A DNA stretch of 64,000 nt from NCBI GenBank assembly GCA_033782935.1, contig JAWQEG010002462.1:97001-161000 (forward strand). The letters are read 5' to 3'. A program made the translations under genes and the position numbers. Positions 10,031-22,039 of this stretch are shown here, in pieces. How positions within the stretch are numbered: position 1 is the stretch's first letter; each line of letters opens with the position of its first letter. A model generated the notes under the pieces. The model searched no databases. It was not told the origin of the DNA and saw only the letters and a program-made list of their open reading frames with translations. The DNA is from Petrolisthes cinctipes. Its lineage: Eukaryota; Arthropoda; Malacostraca; Decapoda; Porcellanidae.

Positions 10031-11612
10031 CTCTGATGCCTCATTCCCTCCGGGAACTCCTCCCAAGGGGAAGGCCACGGCAGAAGTGTCTCCAGTTTTC
10101 CCTGTTCCAACACTCCCTTCTTACTTGGTCATATCCTCCTCTACCCCTCACGTTTCTCTCCCTTACATACTCTTCCACTCTGTTCTGCCATCTAACCGGT
10201 GGTCTGCCTCTCACACCAGGTCCCACAACTTTACTTCCAGGGCCCAGTGGGGCTGACTTTATTCTCTGTGAATATTAGTTATCCCCCACAGGGCTAGAAT
10301 AAAGATTGTTGTAGGATCTGGTCACTTTCTAGTGGATATGACGAGATCTGCCCACATGGATTAAAAATCCACGTGAGGTGTACTGCAACCGGAGGCCTTT
10401 TTTTTTTTTTTTTTTTTTTTTTCCACTGCTGTGTGGACCGCCAGCACACGGGGGTGCATTTCCCTTTGCATGCAGCAGTGTAAACTCCCTTCCCCTTATG
10501 GTCCCTTCAGGGCTGGTCTCATGGAAGGTACGGCCCCACTTGTAGCTCTTGTGGTAACGTGGACTTGGGCCCACAGCACTGGCTGTGGGATAAAAGCCTT
10601 CCCCCCAATCTCCCTGGCGGTCGGAGGCCCCCAGACTCCCTGGTCCAGTAAGCTCTGGTCCCATTTCCTTGGGATGTGCTTCGGTAGCCCAGGCATATAG
10701 GGCCAGCCCCTCCTTTATTTTAATTTGTTTTTTCACTGCGACCAGAGTGTACCAGGGGTCTGTGGGGCAGGAGGCCATTCTGCCCCGGGAGAACATCAAC
10801 AACAACAACTTTACTTCCATACACCTTCTTTACAAACTCCTCACCTTGCATTCTCTCTACATGTCCAAACCACCTCAGTGTATTACGCTTCACTCTCTCA
10901 ACCACTCCACACTCAATACCAATTGCCTTCTCACTCATACCACATCTCTCATACACACTCTTATTACTTTCTCCATCCCACCTAGACAACCCACATGCTC
11001 CTCTCAAGTAACTCATTTCCACAGCACCTATTTTAGACTGATGAGCCCTACTCCATGTCCATGTCTCCGACGCATATGTCAGTGTTGGCAGGATTATACT
11101 ATTTCGTAGTCCCCTTTTCACTTCCATACTCACACTTCTACCCTTCATAATCCTGACCAGTGATCCTATGACCTGTCTACCCCTCATTGCCCTCTCCCTA
11201 ATTTCTACTTCCATACTTCCATGTTTACACATAACTGTACCCAGGTACTTAAACTCCTTCACTTCCTCCATCCTCTCACCCCTCAGAGTTAACTCACACT
11301 TGGTCCCAGTTGGTACTCCCACTCTGTAAGGTGTAGCAAAGTCAATCACTTCAGTTTCTGCTCTCTCAAATACCATCACTTTACTTTTACCAACATTCAC
11401 CTTCAGTTTCTTTCGTTTACACACAGACTGAAATTCGTCCACCACTCTCTGTACCTCCCTTTCACTCTCAGCCATCAACACAGTGTCATCCGCAAATAAA
11501 CTTGCCACCAAGGACCAATTTGCTTCATTCAGCCTCAACTTCACCCCCAGACCATTCACTTTGTCCGTCATCTCTCTCATACAACCATCCATATACAGAA
11601 TATATTGAGCAG
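10031..11612 (-). mobile_element. LINE-A copy A2, 5'-truncated, interrupted by retroposon R1
   Basis: The 3' end is a short (GATA)n tail at 10021-10033. The C-terminal domain (RPPVRWQNRVEEY, ECWNRENWRHFCRG) runs at 10041-10226. After retroposon R1 (10240-10805) the frame continues to about 11610 with RT motif C (SLFADDTVLMAE) and SKVMVFERAETEVIDF. The 5' end is truncated just upstream of MDGCMRE, so RT motifs A and B are absent. It is a close relative of the copies at 23841-25371, 29708-31297 and 51272-51459, and is non-functional. Confidence 0.85.
10240..10805. mobile_element. retroposon R, copy R1, 14-bp target duplication
   Basis: CAACTTTACTTCCA occurs at 10226-10239 and 10806-10819, flanking a 566-bp insert in LINE-A2. 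The other LINE-A copies lack the insert. The insert begins GGGCCCAGTGGGGCTGAC and ends in (CAA)n at its right edge. It has an internal T-run of about 22 (10400-10421). It matches R2 (20936-21507) in opposite orientation. A frame of ~160 codons is shared by both copies, but this is expected from their high identity alone. No tRNA-type A/B boxes were recognised, so its class is unknown; it is SINE-like by size, tail and duplication. Confidence 0.8.
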
Positions 11613-11762
11613 CCACTTTATAATTATACACTATATAGTACGGTACATACAATATTTATAATACTGTACTGTAATTTATACATAATATTCAGGACCTTGA
11701 CTATAATTTATACAGCATTACCATAGAGTAATGATATACATATGACATATCATAATTATTAC

Positions 11763-11905
11763 CTACGTAGTCCCATAAGGAGAATTTTTGGTTTCTGATC
11801 CGGTGGAGATAATTGTGTGATGTGGTCTTTAGGGAAGGAACCCACTTCATTGCCAGCACCAAAGTCACCTCGGTAATGTTCGTCATCATCTGGAGTGTAG
11901 GAGGC
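11763..11905 (-). CDS. RRAGC: RagC/RagD GTPase exon (N-terminal to P-loop start)
   Basis: The exon translates as ASYTPDDDEHYRGDF..., SFPKD and then KPKILLMGLRR. It matches the acidic N-terminal leader and the first half of the P-loop (GLRRSGKS) of RagC/D. The acceptor CATCTTACAG precedes 11905. The donor AG|GTAATA ends the exon at 11763 in phase 2, exactly complementing the G that begins the exon at 8922. The intron between them is 2,840 bp and contains LINE-A2 and R1. A short first coding exon with the initiator Met should lie upstream (above 11905) and was not recognised. Confidence 0.85.
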
Positions 11906-12119
11906 CTGTAAGATGGTGACTATAGTAATCATATGGACATTAAGAGAATACTCAAACAAGGAAAAGGTTAACATATATTTGCTCATAACATTATGGAAAA
12001 GAATGAAGAAAACATCCAATTATATGTATGAAAAACTAAAAAATGCTGCACCAAATTAGAAGGACCTGTTCTTCAGAAATACCATATTATCTGTTTAATA
12101 TATTTTTTCTTATTTTTTC

Positions 12120-12289
12120 CTCAATTTCAAAATGCCCCTTTTGAATATGCCCTATCTTGGATATGGGGCATTTGCGGAGGAAATGCCATAGAAGAAAATA
12201 GTCTTAGAATGGTCTAAATAAGTGGGTAATGAAGGTAGAAAAACCGTACACAATAACGGTAATTCTTTCAATATTTACCAATAATTATA
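12120..12289. mobile_element. MITE family M, copy M0 (right part only)
   Basis: It contains the family core (AATTTCAAAATGCCCC, CATTTGCGGAGGAAATGCCA, GTCTTAGAATGGTCTAAATA). It ends with the right TIR GGTAATTCTTTCAATATTTA followed by CC. The left half, including the GTTGCCAGATCCGG end, is missing. Confidence 0.8.
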
Positions 12290-12377
12290 TCATACATGAA
12301 AAGTAAATAAATATGTCCCCAAAACTAGAAAGGACACGGTATAAAGTGCCATATTCAAGAACATCCATGGTGAATAA

Positions 12378-12452
12378 GATGGTGTGGTACCGGTACGGCG
12401 ACTCCATAGACACACAAACAGAGCCATCGTACCAGTACCACACCATCGTATA
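12378..12452. repeat. palindromic element with GGTACCGGTACG arms
   Basis: GATGGTGTGGTACCGGTACG (12380 region) and CGTACCAGTACCACACCATC (12428-12450) form an imperfect hairpin around a ~30-nt spacer containing CCATAGACACACAAACAGAG. A related palindrome lies at 27521-27592. Confidence 0.7.
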
Positions 12453-12455
12453 CAC

Positions 12456-12946
12456 CACGAATCTTTCTGAATATGGGCCTGAGATTTATTCTTGTCAAAC
12501 AAACATACGAGACTGTATCCTTATAACCAGATATAAAGTAATATATAAACACCATAATTAATTTAGTACCATGATTTATAATAATGGTGTTGTCTGATGA
12601 TGATTATAATAGTGTTGAGTTCAGCTGTCTAATGTTTGGAGGTGATGGTGGTGGGTCACGTGGGTGTTGTTGTCTGTGTACAAGTGTTGCCAGATCACCA
12701 CCACCATGATGATGACTGAGAGTCACCCGCGTTCGGGTGTAGCCTTTGCAACGGCGCTCTCTCACTGTCTTCCTCTGCAGACTCTGCAGAGAGAAAACAA
12801 AAAACAGCACCAAAGAATACATGTATACACATCATACTTTCATTCTCTATATCCTATACAACCTGCTCGTCCCTATATACTCATTTTCTCTTCAACCATA
12901 CCCTTTCCAGAAATTCTTTCACACTCTCTATTATCACTGGACTGTA
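12456..12946. other. no recognisable feature
   Basis: Non-coding sequence upstream of the RagC/D exons. It has a GTGTTGCCAGATCACC motif near 12682-12697 resembling the M-family end and a purine-rich stretch near 12775-12800. The first RagC/D exon may lie here but could not be identified. Confidence 0.35.
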
Positions 12947-15900
12947 CAGGGGTGGGATCTTCAAAGCATCGTAAGTTGGTGGCGCTACGATCACCTTTAC
13001 TCTCTCGTAGCCGCCATATTTGATCGTGGCTTACGAGGATCATAAGTTGGTATCTCCAAAGCTTCATAACCTCCATCGTAGCTCACGATGATAGCCTCGT
13101 AGCGAGCGTCGCTGCCCGTTTCGTTCATACCGCCACCCAGCTGACTGGCTCTCAGCCAATCACAATGAAGGAAACAATATGTCCTTGGTACTGTAAGCCA
13201 ATCATAACGTAGTATCACAATGTCAACAAATAAACATTGTCTCACCACCAGCTGATAGAGATGACACAGTCACCAAGTTACATCAGACAGGAATTAACAG
13301 CCTAAGACAGGTAAGTGAATTATTATACTGTGTTGATAAACATTTAACACAACAGTGGAGATAAGGCAGCTGCCCCCCGGGCATATTTTTAATATCATGC
13401 CAATCACTGGTATATTGTATATAGATTTTTGGTTAGGTTAGGTTTGGCTAGTTTAGTTTAAGATAGGTTAGGTTACGTACTGTAAATCAAGAACAGCATG
13501 ATACAAATAGTTTACTGGTAGCTGGTTGTCATGAAAATAAATCAAAGACATTGACTGGGAGGACATTATATTCTTTTAACTTCTACTGTCACTGTTTTAT
13601 TTCCTTTACACCTACCTACAGTAGTTTCTATATTAATCTCAAAATCTGTACAATTGATTGCCATTACCATGTAACAGGCAGAAATATACCATATGTAGTG
13701 AAATCTGGCAAGTGCAATATAATAACTAAGACTTCAAACAGTTTTATTGAAAGACAGATCAAGGAAATAAAATATGGTATTTATTGAAAGAATTACCGTT
13801 TTGTAGCAGTGTTGCCAGATCCGGCTAGGTCCCAGTATTTTGACCCTGTCATTTCCTGTACTTTACCACAGTTATTTCCCAGTAGTTTGCCCAGGTTAGG
13901 TCCCGGTAGTCTGCCCAGGTTAGGTCCCGGTAGTCTGATGCGGTCTAGGTTAGGTTAGGTAAGGTCAGGCTAATTTCAAAATGCCCCATTTGAATATCTT
14001 GGAAATGGGGCATTTGCGGAGGAAATGCCATAGAAGAAAATAGTCTTAGAATGATCTAAATAAGTAGGTAATGAAGGTAGAAAAACCGTACCCAATAACG
14101 GTAATTCATTCAATATTTACCTAAAATATATAAGCATTATTTATATTGTGGATTCGGCTGTTGGCATGGGCACACATGGGTTGAAGGATGGGGGGGGGGG
14201 GAGTGTCCATTGCCTGATTTAGATACAGTACCATTTTAATACGATAACCAGGTATTGTAATTTATTCTGCTTGGTTCTGCTTTGTTATTGAATTATGTAC
14301 CATTTTTCGTTATATTTCAGGTGGTGACACTAGTGACACAAAGACATTCACCCACATAGAAGAGGCTATGGCTCAAGTCATTAAAGAAGTGCAAGTGTCG
14401 GGTATTTCTGTGGACTCCAAGACCCAGGCAGTATGTACAGTATATAACAGTAAAAAATATCCTGCTGTTCATCTAGGCTAGTAATATGGAAATCTTCCCT
14501 CATTGGCACTATGTGAAGTAATTACATTGAGAGTTTATATATATAAAACATACATTTTGAGCAGCATTACCTCTCAATTCCATTCAAAGTTAAACAGTGC
14601 AAATCATAAGGCCTTAGTCCTAGGAACAAATATACAAGATGTTCTCATATATCCATACCTTCAGTAAATACGGTACATGTACAGTGATGACCCAATATAC
14701 AGGAGTCAAGTACATAGTGATTTATACATTTTGTGTATCATATAAATAACTCCTGTTAGCAGTTCATGTAGTCGTAAAAATTGGAGCCATGTTAATCAAA
14801 ACTAAATTTGTGATGCTTTGTTGGATTCCATATGTATCATATGAGTACTTTAACCAAGTAAAAATTGCAGTACTGCTGCTGTACTTATATGTATGACTAA
14901 TTATATACTGCTTTCTTTAAGAGTGACTTTACAATTTTAATTCATAACGATAATCCTTAATATTTCTCTAAAATTATATGAAAGTTGCTAATTTTCATAA
15001 TTTCATAATAAGGTGATGTGGATGACCCAGGACTGCCATCAAGGGCCCCTTCACCTAGACTTGGGCCAAGTTGGCAGGACTTCGGGCCAGTTACAGTGGA
15101 AGACTGTGAGGGTTTGACTGGCGACAGCTTGCCGAAGCTGGTAGAACCTACCACCAAGTGAGGAGCATTCGTACCACAGCTCTGTAGCCTCAAGTCGCCC
15201 TCCTCTAGGTCAGCTGGAGGTGTGACAGCTCATCTGGAAGCTACGCTAGCTCCAGATATACTAGTTGTCCATAAGACTATAAGGGATATTTTGATGGATC
15301 TTGCAGAAAATATAGCCACAATATCAGAAACTTTGGTGAACATTAAAAAGGCTATCGAGAAAAGGTGATTTGTTTTCAAGTGTGTTTTGTTGTGTGTGTG
15401 TGATTTTTTTTTTAATGATTAGTGTGGTCTAAGTTGTGTTATATTTTGTGACAGAGTTATTAGTGTGCAAGTATGTTTTTAGTTGTGTGGTTTGTGTGTA
15501 GGTTTCAATCTAAATTATTGTTAACTTCTGCTTATGTTTTTTAAGAAATTACATTATTTATTTTCATTATATATTTTGTCTTTCAAATATAGCTTTTAAC
15601 ATTCACATTTCATGTTTGAATTATTATTCTTTGAGTAAAATCAACTTTGTTTTCATGCATTCTTATCTTTGGCTAATAATATTAATGTCTTAGTTTTATT
15701 TACATATCAAGGTTCGAAGATTAACTATAAGGATATACTTATGCCGTACTGTGGCTTTAATCTTATTGTATTTTAATAATTTCTCTGCCATATTTGTGAT
15801 ATGTCCAAGCAATGTGAAGAGTGCCAAACAAGTACTGTAGTCATTAAGGAATTGGTGTTTTTTTGTTTTCAGTCATTGTTGGAAAGTACATGAGTTCAAA

Positions 15901-17061
15901 CAGCTTTTCAATATCATAAATTTGCAGGTTTTTACTCAGGTATATATAATGTAATGAACTGTGATAATGCAGGAAACTAATAGTACAAATAGCTAGGGAG
16001 GTATCATGGATTTCTGTAAACTTTACAGGTGTCATATGTAAATAAAATGTAGGTTTTTTTATAATCTATAATTAAAACATTTAGAAAAACCAATACCAGT
16101 CACATATTTGTTATATGCTGTTGAAAAGCATTTATTTTTGAAAAATAGAAGTCTTATGTAATATGAGAACAGGTGAAAATTATGTATTAAATTATACTGT
16201 TCAATAAAATTAATTGAATTGGTTGGAAACGTTCATGTACGCTACATGTTATTGAGACTTTTACAACATGATAATATTTGCATTAGTTAATTCTGAGACA
16301 TATTTTTGTCTTTAGATTCGGGAATATGGTCAACCTTTTACACATCTCCAGTATATATCAGTAGGTATATAATTCCAGTTATTTAAATGTTACCAGCTCA
16401 CACATTACATTAATGTGCTTGTAATATTTTCATTAGAAAGTCAATCAATCATAAAGAAACTTTATCAACCTTAAGAATATCCACTTCATGCAAAGGACTA
16501 TGGATTAAAGACTCATACTACATGGATTAGATTAAGTCTAACTATGCAATGAAGAATTTCTGCTTTGTTTGCAGGTAACTGGAAGCCAATTTCCTGCAAT
16601 TAGTAAGTCACCATTATATCCTATTATTCTTAAACACTCCAAAAGTAATGATACACAAAAAAAGTATTTGTAACTTTCTATTTCACAGTGCATCAGTTTA
16701 AATTGACACTTGCAGCTCCATTCTCCTAAGCTGCTCACTGAATCCCCTCCTCTTGTTTATATTTACCGATAAGTGACAACAACAACAACCATTATGTCGC
16801 TGTGTCGGCCGCGCCAAGTGTAAATAAACTCAAATCTCACTATTTACGGGTTGTTTATCGACTACGCGACCCTGCTATCAGCCTAAAGGGTGCTTTTCAG
16901 TTCTCGTAGCGCTGCGAGCAAATATGGCGCATAATGGTGGATGGAAACTCCCTTACGAGGCTTTGAAGATACGATCGTAGCGGTTATGAACAACTTACGA
17001 GCGAATATGGCGCTACGAGAATCATAACTGCGGTTACGATGCTTTGAAGATCCCACCCCTG
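12947..17061. mobile_element. unknown TIR element H, copy H1 (with M1 inside)
   Basis: The left end CAGGGGTGGGATCTTCAAAG is matched in inverse by the right end CTTTGAAGATCCCACCCCTG. The similarity continues through subterminal CTTCAAAGC.TCGTAA and GCTACGA blocks for over 100 bp on each side. The interior (~3.8 kb without the M1 MITE at 13776-14121) is almost identical to H2. Two candidate exons are seen. One at 14321-14430 follows TATATTTCAG and precedes GTATGT (KTFTHIEEAMAQVIKEV). One starts at 15013 and encodes GDVDDPGLPSRAPSPRLGPS before a stop. A further open stretch ends ..RDILMDLAENIATIS..KKAIEKR at 15367. The C-terminal style resembles Myb/SANT-type partner proteins of DNA transposons, a weak inference. 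No DDE catalytic domain was found, so it is probably non-autonomous. The CAGGGG termini are hAT-like, but no 8-bp target duplication was found. Confidence 0.7.
13776..14121. mobile_element. MITE family M, copy M1, 8-bp target duplication, with empty site in H2
   Basis: TAAAATAT at 13768-13775 and 14122-14129 flanks the element. The ends are GGTATTTATTGAAAGAATTA and the inverse of GGTAAATATTGAATGAATTA. At the same place in H2 (about 17985-17996) the sequence reads GGAAATAAATTATATAAGC with no insertion. The interior has the GTGTTGCCAGATCCGG, GGTTAGGTCCCGGTAGTCTG and AATGCCCCATTTGAAT blocks of the family. Confidence 0.92.
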
Positions 17062-17142
17062 GACAGAATATTTTTCCGACGTTGCCAGTAGACCAAGGGT
17101 GAGTGTACTCAGGGATAAGTATGTAAGCTCCACCTGTCAACT

Positions 17143-20100
17143 CAGGGGTGGGATCTTCAAAGCATCGTAAGTTGGTGGCGCTACGATCACCTTTACTCTC
17201 TCGTAGCCGCCATATTTGATCGTGGCTTACGAGGATCATAAGTTGGTATCTCCAAAGCTTCATAACCTCCCTCGTAGCTCACGATGATAGCCTCGTAGCG
17301 AGCGTCGCTGCCCGTTTCGTTCCGTGTGTTTTGTTCATCCCGCCACCCAGCTGACTGGCTCTCAGCCAATCACAATGAAGGAAACAATATGTCCTTGGTA
17401 CTGTAAGCCAATCATAACGTAGTATTACAATGTCAACAAATAAACATTGTCTCACCATCAGCTGATAGAGATGACACAGTCACCAAGTTACATCAGACAG
17501 GAATTAACAGCCTAAGACAGGTAAGTGAATTATTATACTGTGTTGATAAACATTTAACACAACAGTGGAGATAAGGCAGCTGCCCCCCCCCCCCCCCGGG
17601 AATATTTTTAATATCACGCCAATCACTGGTATATTGTATATAGATTTTTGGTTAGGTTAGGTTTGGCAAGTTTAGTTTAAGATAGGTTAGGTTACGTACT
17701 GTAAATCAAGAACAGCATGATACAAATAGTTTACTGGTAGCTGGTTGTCATGAAAATAAATCAAAGACATTGACTGGGAGGACATTATATTCTTTTAACT
17801 TCTACTGTCACTGTTATATTTCCTTTACACCTACCTACAGTAGTTTCTATATTAATCTCAAAATCTGTACAGTTGATTGCCATTACCAAGTAACAGGCAG
17901 AAATATACCATATGTAGTGAAATCTGGCAAGTGCAATATAATAACTAAGACTTCAAACAGTTTTATTGAAAGACAGATCAAGGAAATAAATTATATAAGC
18001 ATTATTTATATTATGGATTCGGCTGTTGGCATGGGCACACATAGGTTGAAGGATGGGGGGGAGTGTCCATTGCCTGATTTAGATACAGTACCATTTTAAT
18101 ACGATAACCAGCAGGTATTGTAATTTATTCTGATTGGTTCTGCTTTGTTATTGAATTATGTACCATTTTTCGTTATATTTCAGGTGGTGACACTAGTGAC
18201 ACAAAGACATTCACCCACATAGAAGAGGCTATGGCTCAAGTCATTAAAGAAGTGCAAGTGTCGGTTATTTCTGTGGACTCTAAGACCCAGGCAGTATGTA
18301 CAGTATATAACAGTAAAAAATATCCTGCTGTTCATCTAGGCTAGTAATATGGAAATCTTCCCTCATTGGCACTATGTGAAGTAATTACATTGAGAGTTTA
18401 TATATATAAAACATACATTTTGAGCAGCATTACCTCTCAATTCCATTCAAAGTTAAACAGTGCAAATCATAAGGCCTTAGTCCTAGGAACAAATATACAA
18501 GATGTTCTCATATATCCATACCTTCAGTAAATACAGTACATGTACAGTGATGACCCAATATACAGGAGTCAAGTACATAGAGATTTATACATTTTGTGTA
18601 TCATATAAATAACTCCTGTTAGCAGTTCATGTAGTCGAAAAAATTGGAGCCATGTTAATCAAAACTAAATTTGTGATGCTTTGTTGGATTCCATATGTAT
18701 CATATGAGTACTTTAACCAAGTAAAAATTGCAGTACTGCTGCTGTACTTATATGTATGACTAATTATATACTGCTTTCTTTAAGAGTGACTTTACAATTT
18801 TAATTCATAATGATAATCCTTAATATTTCTCTAAAATTATATGAAAGTTGCTAAATTTTCATAATTTCATAATAAGGTGATGTGGATGACCCAGGACTGC
18901 CATCAAGGGCCCCTTCACCTAGACCTGGGCCAAGTTGGCAGGACTTCGGGCCAGTTACAGTGGAAGACTGTGAGGTTTTGACTGGCGACAGCTTGCCGAA
19001 GCTGGTAGAACCTACCACCAAGTGAGGAGCATTCGTACCACAGCTCTGTAGCCTCAAGTCGCCCTTCCTCTAGGTCAGCTGGAGGTGTGACAGCTCATCT
19101 GGAAGCTACGCTAGCTCCAGATATACTAGTTGTCCATAAGACTATAAGGGATATTTTGATGGATCTTGCAGAAAATATAGCCACAATATCAGAAACTTTG
19201 GTGAACATTAAAAAGGCTATCGAGAAAAGGTGATTTGTTTTCAAGTGTGTTTTGTTGTGTGTGTGTGATTTTTTTTTTTTTAATGATTAGTGTGGTTTAA
19301 GTTGTGTTATATTTTGTGACAGAGTTATTAGTGTGCAAGTATGTTTTTAGTTGTGTGGTTTGTGTGTAGGTTTCAATCTAAATTATTGTTAACTTCTGCT
19401 TATGTTTTTTAAGAAATTACATTATTTATTTTCATTATATATTTTGTCTTTCAAATATAGCTTTTAACATTCACATTTCATGTTTGAATTATTATTCTTT
19501 GAGTAAAATCAACTTTGTTTTCATGCATTCTTATCTTTGGCTAATAATATTAATGTCTTAGTTTTATTTACATATCAAGGTTCGAAGATTAACTATAAGG
19601 ATATACTTATGCCGTACTGTGGCTTTAATCTTATTGTATTTTAATAATTTCTCTGCCATATTTGTGATATGTCCAAGCAATGTGAAGAGTGCCAAACAAG
19701 TACTGTAGTCATTAAGGAATTGGTGTTTTTTTGTTTTCAGTCATTGTTGGAAAGTACATGAGTTCAAATAGCTTTTCAATATCATAAATTTGCAGGTTTT
19801 TACTCAGGTATATATAATGTAATGAACTGTGATAATGCAGGAAACTAATAGTACAAATAGCTAGGGAGGTATCATGGATTTCTGTAAACTTTACAGGTGT
19901 CATATGTAAATAAAATGTAGGTTTTTTTATAATCTATAATTAAAACATTTAGAAAAACCAATACCAGTCACATATTTGTTATATGCTGTTGAAAAGCATT
20001 TATTTTTGAAAAATAGAAGTCTTATGTAATATGAGAACAGGTGAAAATTATGTATTAAATTATACTGTTCAATAAAATTAATTGAATTGGTTGGAAACGT

Positions 20101-20929
20101 TCATGTACGCTACATGTTATTGAGACTTTTACAACATGATAATATTTGCATTAGTTAATTCTGAGACATATTTTTGTCTTTAGATTCGGGAATATGGTCA
20201 ACCTTTTACACATCTCCAGTATATATCAGTAGGTATATAATTCCAGTTATTTAAATGTTACCAGCTCACACATTACATTAATGTGCTTGTAATATTTTCA
20301 TTAGAAAGTCAATCAATCATAAAGAAACTTTATCAACCTTAAGAATATCCACTTCATGCAAAGGACTATGGATTAAAGACTCATACTACATGGATTAAAT
20401 TAAGTCTAACTATGCAATGAAGAATTTCTGCTTTGTTTGCAGGTAACTGGAAGCCACTTTCCTGCAATTAGTAAGTCACCATTATATCCTATTATTCTTA
20501 AACACTCCAAAAGTAATGATACACAAAAAAGTATTTGTAACTTTCTATTTCACAGTGCATCAGTTTAAATTGACACTTGCAGCTCCATTCTCCTAAGCTG
20601 CTCACTGAATCCCCTCCTCTTGTTTATATTTACCGATAAGTGACAACAACAACAACCATTATGTCACCTGTGTCAGCTGCGCCAAGTGTAAATAAACTCA
20701 AATCTCACTATTTACGGGTTGTTTATCGACTACGCGACCCTGCTATCAGCCTAAAGGGTGCTTTTCAGTTCTTGTAGCACTACGAGCAAATATGGCGCAT
20801 CATGGCGGATGGAAACTCCCTTACGAGGCTTTGAAGATACGATCGTAGCGGTTATGAACAACTTACGAGCAAATATGGCGCTACGAGAATCATAACTGCG
20901 GTTACGATGCTTTGAAGATCCCATCCCTG
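17143..20929. mobile_element. unknown TIR element H, copy H2
   Basis: This second copy lies head-to-tail with H1 after an 81-bp spacer and is nearly identical along its length. Differences from H1: it lacks M1; it has a longer C-run (17583-17597 versus a short CCCCCC in H1); it has a ~15-bp insertion near 17321-17336; and it has scattered substitutions plus a 1-bp insertion in the second candidate exon (19065 region). The candidate exon 18184-18293 keeps its reading frame and splice sites. Retroposon R2 is inserted at the right terminus. Confidence 0.75.
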
Positions 20930-20935
20930 ATACGG

Positions 20936-21507
20936 TTGTTGTTGTTGTTGTTGATGTTCTCCCAGGGCAGAATGGCCTCCTGCCCCACAGACCCCTGGTA
21001 CACTCTGGTTGCAGTGAAAAATCAAATTAAAATAAAGGAGGGGCTGGCCCTATATGCCTGGGCTACCGAAGCACATCCCAAGGAAATGGGACCAGAGCTT
21101 ACTGGACCAGGGAGTCTGGGGGCCTCCGACCGCCAGGGAGATTGGGGGGAAGGCTTTGATCCCACAGCCAGTGCTGTGGGCCCAAGTCCACGTTACCACA
21201 AGAGCTACAAGTGGGGCCGTACCTTCCATGAGACCAGCCCTGAAGGGACCATAAGGGGGAGGGAGTTTACACTGCTGCATGCAAAGGGAAATGCACCCCC
21301 GTGTGCTGGCGGTCTACACAGCAGTGGAAAAAAAAAAAAAAAAAAAAAGGCCTCCGGTTGCAGTACACCTCACGTGGATTTTTAATCCATGTGGGCAGAT
21401 CTCGTCAAATCCACTAGAAAGTGACCAGATCCTACAACAATCTTTATTATAGCCCTGTGGGGGATAACTAATATTCACAGAGAATAAAGTCAGCCCCACT
21501 GGGCCCC
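20936..21507. mobile_element. retroposon R, copy R2, ~11-bp target duplication
   Basis: CCCTGATACGG (20925-20935) and CCCTGACACGG (21508-21518) flank a 572-bp insert that starts (TTG)n and ends ..CAGTGGGGCC reversed, i.e. R1 in the opposite orientation. The internal homopolymer is A20 at about 21329-21348. Sequence identity with R1 is very high throughout. Confidence 0.8.
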
Positions 21508-21565
21508 CCCTGACACGGTAAATACAGCTACAATCTTCATGTCGCTTCTTCTTCTTCTCTTGTTT

Positions 21566-21756
21566 CTGATGTGTGTGTGTGTGTCTGTATGAGTGTGTGT
21601 GTGTTGAAGGGAGACACACGAATGAATAGTTTACCTCTCTTTCCCTGGGTTATATAGGGCCAGCAGCCTTATGACACACACACACACACACACACAAAAA
21701 AGAGAGAGAGATCAACTATGGAAAATATACAGAAATAAAAACTTAAAAAAAACACA

Positions 21757-21790
<34 letters not shown>

Positions 21791-21935
21791 GAGATATCAG
21801 CTAGGGAAAATATACTTAAATTAAAACATAAATATGATATACTAAAAAATAATGAAAAAAAAGAGAGATATCAACTAGGGAAAATATACCAAAATGAAAA
21901 CATAAATATGATATACTCAAAAATAATGTAGATGG
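21566..21935. repeat. (GT)n/(CA)n microsatellites and ~75-bp tandem repeat
   Basis: (GT)n at about 21568-21604 is followed by (CA)n runs at 21675-21697 and 21751-21770, then A-runs. From about 21700 a unit containing GAGAGATATCAACTAGGGAAAATATAC and AACATAAATATGATATACT is present three times (starting near 21706, 21790 and 21862). It is non-coding. Confidence 0.8.
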
Positions 21936-22039
21936 TATTGTATCTAAATTAACCTAAATGTTATACAATAAGTTACACAACATGTTAGTTTCTTAATAAA
22001 AATAAAAAAAATGATGTGTTTAACCTGTGTGAATTTAAC

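Noticed and set aside
10329..10820. 163-codon frame conserved in two copies (10.3 kb and 20.9 kb)
   Set aside because: The two copies are nearly identical over their whole length, so frame conservation carries no information. The frame also runs through a homopolymer and has no domain.
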